Source: Accumulibacter sp003538495 (GTDB lineage: Bacteria; Pseudomonadota; Gammaproteobacteria; Burkholderiales; Rhodocyclaceae). Taken from it: DNA of 64,000 nucleotides. Position 1 is the stretch's first letter, and each line of letters starts with the position of its first letter. The stretch is taken from contig NZ_JAPUVQ010000131.1 in NCBI RefSeq assembly GCF_029255145.1, forward strand, positions 37,135 through 101,134, read 5' to 3'. Shown here piece after piece: positions 27,912 to 35,903 of the stretch. Under the pieces are notes generated by a model. That model made no database searches, had not been told where the DNA came from, and saw only the letters and a program-made list of their open reading frames with translations. A program made the position numbers and the translations under genes.

Positions 27912-30386
27912 TCAGCCGCCGTCGCTGCTGAAACGTTCCTTCCAGGCGCGGAAAGCGTCCCTGATCTCGCTCTTCAGGTGTTCATCGTCCCAGGGCTTGC
28001 TGAGGTACTTGTGGATCGATCCGCGGTTGATCGCATCGGTGACCGCGGTGATCTCCGAGTAGCCCGAGAGCACCAGGCGCACCGTGCGCGGGTGGAGCGT
28101 CTTGACCCGGGACAGCAGTTCGGTGCCGGTCATCTGCGGCATGCGCTGGTCGGACACGATCACTTCGACCGTTTCGCGGGCCAGCACGCCGAGTGCCGCG
28201 GCGGCGCTGTCGGCGACCAGCACCCGATAGCCTTCGCGGCGCAAGACGCGCCTCAGCGCCGACAGGATACTGGGCTCGTCGTCGACCAGCAGCACCGTCG
28301 GCGGGGTGTCACCCTTGCCGGCGCCGAAATCGAGCCGCCTGCCCGAACGGCGCAAGGCAGCGATTTCGGCGGCCGGCAGTGGCCGCGAGAACAGGTAGCC
28401 CTGCATCTCGTCGCAGTCGCTGCGGCGCAGGTAATGCATCTGCTCCTCGGTCTCGACCCCCTCGGCGAGCACCACCTTGCCAAGCTTGTGCGACATGGCG
28501 ATGGTCGCCTGCGCGATCGCCGCGTTGGTCGGATTGCTGGTGATGTCGCGAACGAAGGACTGGTCGATCTTGACGACGTCGATCGGAAAGCGCGAGAGGT
28601 AGGCGAGCGACGAATAGCCGGTGCCGAAATCGTCGAGCGACAGCCGCACGCCGATTTCCTTGAGCCGGTCGCTGGTCCGCGCGGCGATCGCCACGTCGTG
28701 CATCATCGCCCCCTCGGTGATCTCCAGTTCCAGCGTTCGCGGGTCGATGCGGTGCTGGGCGAGCGCATCGCCAACCGTCGAGTACAGCTTCGGAAAGCGG
28801 AAATGACGCGCCGACAAATTGACCCCGACCTTGATCGGCGGCAGGCCGGCGTCCAGCCACTCGCGCATCTGCCGGCACGCCTCGGCGAGCACCCACTCGC
28901 TGATCGGGATGATCAGCCCGCTCTCTTCGGCCCAGGGAATGAATCGGCCCGGCGGCACCAGACCCCGCTCCGGATGCTGCCAGCGCAGCAGCGCCTCCAG
29001 CCCGATCAGCGCGCCGGTCTGCAGGCTGAGCTGCGGCTGATAGTGCAGGATCAGCTGCTGCCGGTCGACCACGTGGCGCAATTCGCCGAGCAGTTCGCGA
29101 CGATCGGCGTCTTCGCCACCCGCCGCCCGGTCGAAGGTGACTGCGCTGTCGCCGCCGTCGCGCTTGGCCAGTTGCGTGGCGCTGGCGGCGCTCGCCAGGA
29201 GTTCGCCGGCATCGCTGCCGTCAGCCGGAAAGCAGGCGATGCCGATCGACATGGTGAGTTCGATGCTCCGCTCGCCGACCTTGAACGGTGGCCGAATGGC
29301 CGCGAGGAGGCGGCTGGAGACTTCTTCGCAATGCGCCGCCAGAGGCACTTCCGGGGCCGGCAGCAACAGACCGAACTCGTCGCTGCCGAGGCGCGCGACG
29401 ACGTCGGCCTCGCGGACGGTGGTGTCGAGCCGGCGCCCGATCTCGACCAGAACGCGGTCGGCATCGTCGTGCGCGAGCAGGCTATTGACGCTCGAAAAGT
29501 CATCGACGTCGAGATGGACGACGGCAATTCCGGTCCTGGCGGCGCTGGCGCGCTGCGCCAGACGCGCCAGTTCGACCAGGAAACCGGCACGGTTGCGCAG
29601 CCCGGTCAGCGCGTCGGTGCTGCTCAGCTCCAGCAGTCGCATTTCGGCTTCGTGCTGCTTCGACGAGTCTTCGCCGATGGCGAAGTAGAAGCTGCAGCGT
29701 CCCGCCTGGTCGACGATCGGTGAAATGGTCTTTCTCTCGGTGTAGATCGCGCCGTCCTTGTGCCGGTTGACGAACTCGCCAGTCCAGGTCAAACCGGCAC
29801 CGAGTGCTGCCCACATCGCCTGGTAGGTCTCGTCGGGAGTCAGCCCGGAGCGAAACATCTGCGGGCGGCGCCCGATCACCTCGTCGACGGCATAACCGGT
29901 CATCGCCAGTGCCGCCGGGTTGGCGAAGAGGATCGTCAGGTCGGCGTCGGTGATGACTATCGACAGCGGGTTGTTCTGGGCGATGTGCTGGAACAGCAGC
30001 GCCGAGGCCATGCTCTGGTGCACCCGCGTGACGTCGGCGCCGACCAGAAAGATCGGCGCGAGGATTGCGTCGGCCGCGACGCGGTATTCGATCGACCAGG
30101 AAATCCAGATCTGCCGGCCATCGTGGGTGGTCAGCGGCGCCTCTACCTGGTGAACGCCGCGGTGCGCGCTGCAATCGCGAAGTTCGGCGAGGAACTCGGG
30201 CGAGTTCGTCGGGTCCGCGCCGAACAGTTCGATCAACGGCCGCCTGAAAACCTGTCCGAGCCGGGCGAAGCCGAGCAGGCGCAGGCCAAAGGAGTTGACA
30301 TACCAGACCTTGAGATCGGCGTCGACGCGGATCACCACCATGCCGAGCGCATCGTAGATCGATTCCTGCGGCGTCTCCGGGCTCAA
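27912..30386 (-). CDS. PAS-PAS-GGDEF-EAL protein with C-terminal receiver domain
   Basis: Encodes 824 residues from a TTG at 30386 that overlaps the TGA of the upstream kinase gene (TTGA) and has GGGGGGA upstream; the frame remains open to 30446 as the alternative. Two PAS domains (~8-125, ~130-250) precede a GGDEF domain whose motif is GSDEF (Gly to Ser), so cyclase activity is uncertain. The EAL domain is intact (LEALLRWQHP, EITEGAM, DDFGTGYSS, KIDQSFV, AEGVET), predicting cyclic-di-GMP phosphodiesterase activity. A receiver domain closes the protein (VLLVDDEPS, VSDQRMPQMTG, YLSKPW). Most receiver-EAL proteins have the receiver at the N-terminus, so this order is unusual. The overlapping hemerythrin kinase is the obvious phosphodonor. 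Confidence 0.92.
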   Translation of the reverse strand: MSPETPQESIYDALGMVVIRVDADLKVWYVNSFGLRLLGFARLGQVFRRPLIELFGADPTNSPEFLAELRDCSAHRGVHQVEAPLTTHDGRQIWISWSIEYRVAADAILAPIFLVGADVTRVHQSMASALLFQHIAQNNPLSIVITDADLTILFANPAALAMTGYAVDEVIGRRPQMFRSGLTPDETYQAMWAALGAGLTWTGEFVNRHKDGAIYTERKTISPIVDQAGRCSFYFAIGEDSSKQHEAEMRLLELSSTDALTGLRNRAGFLVELARLAQRASAARTGIAVVHLDVDDFSSVNSLLAHDDADRVLVEIGRRLDTTVREADVVARLGSDEFGLLLPAPEVPLAAHCEEVSSRLLAAIRPPFKVGERSIELTMSIGIACFPADGSDAGELLASAASATQLAKRDGGDSAVTFDRAAGGEDADRRELLGELRHVVDRQQLILHYQPQLSLQTGALIGLEALLRWQHPERGLVPPGRFIPWAEESGLIIPISEWVLAEACRQMREWLDAGLPPIKVGVNLSARHFRFPKLYSTVGDALAQHRIDPRTLELEITEGAMMHDVAIAARTSDRLKEIGVRLSLDDFGTGYSSLAYLSRFPIDVVKIDQSFVRDITSNPTNAAIAQATIAMSHKLGKVVLAEGVETEEQMHYLRRSDCDEMQGYLFSRPLPAAEIAALRRSGRRLDFGAGKGDTPPTVLLVDDEPSILSALRRVLRREGYRVLVADSAAAALGVLARETVEVIVSDQRMPQMTGTELLSRVKTLHPRTVRLVLSGYSEITAVTDAINRGSIHKYLSKPWDDEHLKSEIRDAFRAWKERFSSDGG

Positions 30387-31900
30387 GGCCGCGTCCCCCC
30401 GGCTGGGCCGGCGATCGGCAGCAGCACACGGAAGCGCGACCCACACCCTGGCTGGCTATCGACGCTGATCGTGCCGTGGTGGCGCTGGACGATTTCCGAC
30501 GCGATCGCCAGCCCCAGGCCGCTTCCCTGGCCGACCGCCCGGGTGGTGAAGAAGGGCTCGAAGATCCGCTCCTGGACTGCCTGTGGTATGCCGCTGCCGG
30601 TATCCTCGACTTCGACCCAGGCGTAGCGCCCTTGCTGGCCGGTGCGCAGGGTGATCGTCCCGGCGGTGGCGATCGCCTGCCCGGCGTTGACCAGCAGGTT
30701 TACGAACACCTGATTGATCTGCGCCGGAAGACAGCGCACCGCCGGCAGCTCGCCGAAGTCGCAAACCACCTTGACCTTGTCGTGCTGCTCGTTCCAGACC
30801 ACCTTCAACGCTCTCTCCAGCCCGCGATTGAGGTCGGCGTCCTGCCACTCGGCTTCCTCACGGTGCGAAAAATCCTTGAGGTCGGTAACTATCTTGCGCA
30901 CCCGCGCCAGGCCGTCGGCCGAATCGCGGATCAGGTCGGGGATGTCCTGCCGCAGGTAGTCGAGTTCGATGTCCTGCCATGCCTGCTCGGCGGCAAGCCG
31001 CGCCGGATGATGGCGGGCCAGCGCCGCAACCGCTGGCGCCGTGGCATCGATGGTCGCCAGCAGACGTTCGACATAGTCCTTGAGCGAGGCCAGATTCAAA
31101 CTGGCGATACCGACCGGTTTGTCGATCTCGTGCGCCACCCCGGCCGCGAGCTGACCGACGGCGGCCACCTTTTCGGACTGCAGCAGGCGCCCTTGCGTTC
31201 TCTCGATGGCCTCGATCGCCCGCTGCAGCTCGCCCTGCTCGCGCAACAGGTCGGCATTGGTCGCCGCCAGTTCGCGGCTGCGTTGGTCGACCTGTCGCGC
31301 GAGATCGGCGTTGGCCTCGACCAGTTTCGCCCGCGCCGCCTGCAGCTGCACGTTCGCCTCAACGAGTTTGCGGTTGCGCTCGGAGACGACCGCATAGAGG
31401 TCGAGCAGCGCGTCGGCGAGCACCGTCTGCGCCGTATCCTCCTTCGTTTCGCGCGCCAGCGTCGCCGCTTCGGCAGGCGTGTGCCCACTGGCGATCAGCG
31501 CCAGTTGCCTGGCCATCGACTGGTCGTCGGTGAGCAGGTGGAGCGTCAGCCAGTTGGCCAGGAAGCGCAGCAGCAGCTGACCGTCGATCTGTTCGTCGGC
31601 ATCGACCTGCCGCCGCATCAGCGCAACTTCATCGACAAAGGCGCGGTGCGCACGCGCCTGCTGGCCGAGGCACGAATCTCCCAGACCGCCCTCGCGCATC
31701 AGGCGTTCCTCGTCGCGAAAGTGCGTCTGCGCGTATTCCGCCAGACGGTCCAGCAGCGCTTGGGCGGCCTCGGCACCGACCGGCTCACCGCCAGAGAGCA
31801 GCGGTGCGACGTCGTTGATCAGATCGACGAGTCGGCGATGCTGGCCATCGATCAGGTCGATGCCGGTCACAAAGTGCCTGCTCCATTTCATGAAGGTCAT
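30383..31900 (-). CDS. Hemerythrin-like domain histidine kinase
   Basis: Encodes 505 residues. Residues ~5-132 match bacteriohemerythrin, a di-iron O2- or NO-binding four-helix bundle: His21, His60 and Glu64 (THFRDEE), His85 (AHRAF), His121 and Asp126. The His expected four residues before His85 is Gln81, so one iron ligand is replaced. A long coiled coil (~160-240) leads to a kinase core with H-box GVAHEIDKPVG (Asp-Lys where the neighbours have Asn-Asn), N-box NLLVNAGQAI and G2 GSGLGLAI. It is soluble and has no receiver. Its stop overlaps the start of the GGDEF-EAL-REC gene, giving a likely two-component pair that couples oxygen, NO or iron status to cyclic-di-GMP. Confidence 0.88.
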   Translation of the reverse strand: MTFMKWSRHFVTGIDLIDGQHRRLVDLINDVAPLLSGGEPVGAEAAQALLDRLAEYAQTHFRDEERLMREGGLGDSCLGQQARAHRAFVDEVALMRRQVDADEQIDGQLLLRFLANWLTLHLLTDDQSMARQLALIASGHTPAEAATLARETKEDTAQTVLADALLDLYAVVSERNRKLVEANVQLQAARAKLVEANADLARQVDQRSRELAATNADLLREQGELQRAIEAIERTQGRLLQSEKVAAVGQLAAGVAHEIDKPVGIASLNLASLKDYVERLLATIDATAPAVAALARHHPARLAAEQAWQDIELDYLRQDIPDLIRDSADGLARVRKIVTDLKDFSHREEAEWQDADLNRGLERALKVVWNEQHDKVKVVCDFGELPAVRCLPAQINQVFVNLLVNAGQAIATAGTITLRTGQQGRYAWVEVEDTGSGIPQAVQERIFEPFFTTRAVGQGSGLGLAIASEIVQRHHGTISVDSQPGCGSRFRVLLPIAGPAGGTRP

Positions 31901-32017
31901 AGCTGTTCTTTCTGGTGCATCGGCCAATGCCGCCCGGCCGGCAAGGCCACGCGCCCGCCCCCGCAAGCGTCAGCGAGCAGCCGGCCGGGTGCAGCGACGA
32001 GGACGCCGTTCATGCGT

Positions 32018-35000
32018 TCATGCAGTCATCGAACCGCTCTGACTGCCGTCGATCGGCAGCGTGATGCGAAAGCGCGTGCCGCGACCGACCGCTGACCGGA
32101 AGTCTATACGACCGTGATGCTTTTCGACGATCCCGAAGGCAATCGAAAGGCCAAGCCCGGTCCCCTGGCCGATCTGCTTGGTGGTAAAGAAGGGCTCGAA
32201 CAGCCGCTTCTGAACTTCTGGCGACATGCCGCGCCCGGTGTCCTCGATCTCGACCCAGACGGCATTGACCACACCAGCCGCATCTACCTCGCTGCCGGTG
32301 CGAATGTCGATTCTTCCGCGCGTCTCGATCGCCTGCGCGGCATTGACCAGCAGGTTCATGAACACCTGGTTGAGCTGCGACGCCAGGCAGTTGATCGGTG
32401 GCAGTCCGGCGTAGTGGCGTTCGACGTCGGCCTTGTACTTGAGCTCGTTCCAGACGATGTTGATCGTGCTGTCGAGACCCTGCTCGAGGTCGGCCCACTG
32501 CCACTCGGCCTCGCCGACGCGCGAGAAGTCCTTGAGGTCGATGACGATCTGCCGCACACGTTCGAGCCCTTCCTTGCTTTCAGCGATCAACTTCGGCAAG
32601 TCCTCGACGATGTACGGATGGTCGCACGCGGCCTTGAGCCGGCGAACCTCGTCGAACATGCTGCCGCCGGCTTGCGCCGGCAGCTGCGCCACGCGGTCGA
32701 CAGCGGCGTCGATCGCCAGCAGGTCGTCGACGTACCCGGCGAGCGTCCCGAGGTTGGAGTACACGAAGCCGATCGGGTTGTTGAGTTCGTGCGCCACGCC
32801 GGCCGCGAGCTGTCCGATCGCCGACATCTTCTCCGATTGCAGCAGTTGCAGGTGCGCCTGTTCGAGCTGGTCCTTGAGTTCGGTCACCTCGGCGAGCCGG
32901 CGCGCCAGATCCGCCTCGGCGCGCCCCCGGCGGACGACGTTCCAGACGTCGTTGCCGATCAGTTGCACGCTGGTGACGTCGAAATCGTCATAGGGGCCCG
33001 TCTTGTTACCCACCCCGATGATCATTCGCACCGCGCCCTCGTCGAGCACCGGCACCGAGATCAGCCGCTGCAGTGGCGCGTGCCCGTCGGGCAGGCCGCG
33101 CCGGGCGGGATGCGCGGCGTAATCGTTGAAACAGACGGCGCGGCTCTCGCGGCAGCAGTCGGCCCATATCCCCGCCTGGCTGATCGGGTAGTGGGCGTCG
33201 AACATCGCGCTGCAGCTCTGCAGCGCGCCAGCGGTCCAGGTCGACAGCTCGATCGTCTCCTGGTCGTCGTTGACGAAATGCAGGAAGCCGATACGGCTGG
33301 TGGTCAGTTTCTCGGCGAGTTCGAGGGCGCAAGCGAGGAACTCCTTCTCTGGCAGCGTCCCGCCACGCGCGTTGATTTCGAGCAGCGCCGTGGTTCTCTG
33401 CTCAAGCTTGTAACGCTGCGTCACGTCGATCGTGATGCCGCCGAGCAGGGGCGGATCATCGTTCTGCCTGATCACGAAGCGGATCGACTGATACCTGCTG
33501 TCGCCGTAGCTGCGCTCGACGACCTCGCTGTTGCCGGAATCGAGTACCTGGCGATCGCGGGCGCTGACCCCTTCGCCCCGATCGCCGGGAAAGATCTCGG
33601 CGCTGGTCTTGCCGATCAGCTGTTCGGCGTCGCGGTGCAGCAGGTCGCGGCAGCGGCGATTGACGTGCAGCATGCGCAGCGACTGGTCCTTGATGTACGC
33701 CAGCCCGGGCAGGTGGTCGAGAAAATTCCTGAGCATTTCGCGCGTGTGGCCGAGCTCACGTTCGGCGCTCTTGCGCGCGTCGATGTCCTCGATGATCACC
33801 ACGAAGTGCTTCGGCGTACGGTCTTCGTTCCAGATCAGCGCCACCGTGATGTTCACCCAGACGCTGCCGCCGTCCTTGCGGATGTAGCGCTTTGCCTTGC
33901 TGTAGGTGGCGATTTCGCGCGCCAGCATGCGGTCGACCTCGGCGACATCGGACGCCAGGTCGTCCGCGTGCGTGATGTCCTGGAAACGCAGGCGCAGCAG
34001 TTCTTCCTTGCGATAACCGACGATCTCGCACAAGCGATCGTTGACGCTCAGCCAACTGCCGTCGGGGGCCACCAGCGAGATTCCCACCGCGGCCTGCTCG
34101 AAGGCCGCACGCAGTTCCTCTTCGCTCTGGCGCAGCCTGGCCTCGTCGCGCCGCTGCGCGGTGACGTCGAGGACGACGCCGACCACCGTCGGCTTCGCCG
34201 CGTCGGGCGCCAGCAGCTGCGCCGTGCTGCGCACCCAGCGCAGGCTGCCGTCCAGCGGTCGAACGATCCGGTATTCGATGCCAGGAACATCGTGCCTGGT
34301 GGCCACCACGTTGCGAAAGGCGCGGTCAAGCGCCTGCCGGTCATCGGGGTGCACCAGCGCCAGCCAGCCCGCCCAGCTGTGGGGATAGGCCGCGTCGGCG
34401 CCGGCGATCGCGTACAGGGACTCGCTGACACCAAAGCGGTCAGTAGCGACCTCGTACGAGAAGAGACCGAAGCCACCGACCTGCTGCGCCTGCCGGATCC
34501 ATTCGTCGCGTTCGAGCAGGCTGGCCGTCGCCGCCGCCTGTTGCTGCCAGTGGCGGCTCAGCAACAGCCCCAGCAGGGTGCTCAGCACGGCAAACAACGC
34601 CACCCCACCGGCGCCCACCCAGGCGTGCCGCCGCCATGCCGCGAGCACGGCCGCGCGCGGCTGTCCGACGATGACGTAGAAACCGAATGTCGCGCTGCGC
34701 GCGTAGGCGACCAGCATCTCGGTGCCGGTCCTCGTCGTGGCAAAGAAACCCTCCTGTGGCGCTGTTTCGACAGCCGTTCGCAGGGCAGCGACCAGCAGCC
34801 CGCTTTCGCCCTCGGCAGCGTCAGACTGCCAGGCACGGCCCGCCACCCAGCGAAACTCCGAGTCGATCAGGCCGACTTCAGCCGGGTCCTTGGCGACCAT
34901 GCCGATCAGGGTGTTGTGCAGGTGCTCGACGCGCAGCGATGCCAGCACGATGCCATTGAAGCGCCCGTCCGGAAGAGCTATCCGCCGCGCCAGGACGATG

Positions 35001-35539
35001 ATTGGCGTGCGGGTGATCCGGCCGGTCAGCGGCTGACTGATCGCCAGCCCGGCCTTCGGATCGTCGCGCAGGTGGATGAAGTAGGCTCTGTCGGCGATCG
35101 GGACCCGACTTCGGCGGTCCTCCGCAGGCGAATAGACGATGTTGCCATCGGCATCGGCGATGCGCAGCAGCGCCAACGCCGGATGCCATCCGGCAACGCG
35201 CTGCAGCCAGTTTTCCACTTCGTCGCGCCCATGCGAGATCTGCTGGGCGTACTCTTCCGCAACGATCTGAAGCGTCAGGTCGATCCTTCCGTACTGGTTC
35301 TCGACCTCCTTGGCGATCAGCCGGACGAGCGCCGCCCCCTGCGCCTCGCTCTTGTGTTCCTCGCTACGCCGCGACTCGGCGAAGAAGTACAGTACCGCAG
35401 CGGCGACCGCCAGGTTGAGGCCAACGATGATGACGGCGAGGTAGCGGCTGAAGAGCTGCGGCGGCGCCGACCAACGACGCATCCCGCCGGTACTTGACGG
35501 CTGCTGGCCTGGCGATGTGGGCGAGCTTGCATCAGACAT
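32018..35539 (-). CDS. Membrane histidine kinase with Cache-like sensor, multiple PAS and GAF domains
   Basis: Encodes 1173 residues. Membrane helices at ~33-53 and ~307-328 flank a ~250-residue periplasmic region with a double-Cache-like pattern (NWLQRVAGWHPALALLRIADADGNIVY as two short motifs; VPIADRAYFIHLRDDPKAGLAIS; LARRIALPDGRFNGIV), which in this family binds small metabolites. Three PAS domains follow (~345-735), then a GAF domain (~745-900), a coiled coil and a kinase core with H-box GVAHELNNPIGF, N-box NLLVNAAQAI, G1 EDTGRG and G2 GTGLGLSI. The start at 35539 puts the first helix in the usual place and has GGAGA upstream, rather far. It is divergent from another membrane kinase. There is no linked receiver. 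Confidence 0.9.
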   Translation of the reverse strand: MSDASSPTSPGQQPSSTGGMRRWSAPPQLFSRYLAVIIVGLNLAVAAAVLYFFAESRRSEEHKSEAQGAALVRLIAKEVENQYGRIDLTLQIVAEEYAQQISHGRDEVENWLQRVAGWHPALALLRIADADGNIVYSPAEDRRSRVPIADRAYFIHLRDDPKAGLAISQPLTGRITRTPIIVLARRIALPDGRFNGIVLASLRVEHLHNTLIGMVAKDPAEVGLIDSEFRWVAGRAWQSDAAEGESGLLVAALRTAVETAPQEGFFATTRTGTEMLVAYARSATFGFYVIVGQPRAAVLAAWRRHAWVGAGGVALFAVLSTLLGLLLSRHWQQQAAATASLLERDEWIRQAQQVGGFGLFSYEVATDRFGVSESLYAIAGADAAYPHSWAGWLALVHPDDRQALDRAFRNVVATRHDVPGIEYRIVRPLDGSLRWVRSTAQLLAPDAAKPTVVGVVLDVTAQRRDEARLRQSEEELRAAFEQAAVGISLVAPDGSWLSVNDRLCEIVGYRKEELLRLRFQDITHADDLASDVAEVDRMLAREIATYSKAKRYIRKDGGSVWVNITVALIWNEDRTPKHFVVIIEDIDARKSAERELGHTREMLRNFLDHLPGLAYIKDQSLRMLHVNRRCRDLLHRDAEQLIGKTSAEIFPGDRGEGVSARDRQVLDSGNSEVVERSYGDSRYQSIRFVIRQNDDPPLLGGITIDVTQRYKLEQRTTALLEINARGGTLPEKEFLACALELAEKLTTSRIGFLHFVNDDQETIELSTWTAGALQSCSAMFDAHYPISQAGIWADCCRESRAVCFNDYAAHPARRGLPDGHAPLQRLISVPVLDEGAVRMIIGVGNKTGPYDDFDVTSVQLIGNDVWNVVRRGRAEADLARRLAEVTELKDQLEQAHLQLLQSEKMSAIGQLAAGVAHELNNPIGFVYSNLGTLAGYVDDLLAIDAAVDRVAQLPAQAGGSMFDEVRRLKAACDHPYIVEDLPKLIAESKEGLERVRQIVIDLKDFSRVGEAEWQWADLEQGLDSTINIVWNELKYKADVERHYAGLPPINCLASQLNQVFMNLLVNAAQAIETRGRIDIRTGSEVDAAGVVNAVWVEIEDTGRGMSPEVQKRLFEPFFTTKQIGQGTGLGLSIAFGIVEKHHGRIDFRSAVGRGTRFRITLPIDGSQSGSMTA

Positions 35540-35789
35540 GACTTTGCTGGTTCTCCGAAAGCGCTCTGACGCGCGTCTGGCCGTCCAGCGAGGGAGAATA
35601 AGCCCAGCGCGGCAAAAAGGCCATCGCAATAAGGGCCTACCCGGCGTTGCCGACGCGACATTGCCCAGGCCGCCGGTACGGGGCACGACGCGCTGCCGCG
35701 GCGCTGGCCGGCGATGACCAAACGGGTGCTCTCTGATAAAGTTCGGTTCGGCGCGACGGTGACCGCGAGAGCGCAGCGAAAGGACCCTG
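35540..35789. other. Divergent promoter region between two membrane kinases
   Basis: This part of the 360-bp gap has no convincing gene except the short frame annotated after it. The region around 35580-35640 (TAAGCCC, AATAAGGGC) is slightly less GC-rich. Promoters for both kinases should lie here; I could not single out boxes. Confidence 0.4.
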
Positions 35790-35903
35790 ATGAGCAGTCT
35801 GGAAGGTGCGTCGATCCGCGCAGCAAGCCGGGTGCGCGAAGCGCGCCAGCGCTTCGCCGTGTGGGCGCGCCGCCCGTCCTGCCGCGCGCGGACCTTGCCA
35901 TGA
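35790..35903 (+). CDS. Possible 37-residue upstream peptide coupled to the kinase gene
   Basis: An ATG at 35790 with AGGA 5 bases upstream opens a 37-codon frame whose TGA overlaps the kinase start as ATGA (35900-35903). The peptide is short and basic (MSSLEGASIR..., many Arg and Ala). The kinase ATG itself has a poor ribosome site, so coupled translation is plausible. It could also be a remnant or chance frame. Confidence 0.3.
   Translation: MSSLEGASIRAASRVREARQRFAVWARRPSCRARTLP

Noticed and set aside
32114..35497. A 1127-codon plus-strand frame opposite the Cache-PAS-GAF kinase
   Set aside because: The kinase on the minus strand has membrane helices, PAS/GAF domains and kinase boxes in order; the plus-strand frame shows none and has GC-shadow composition.
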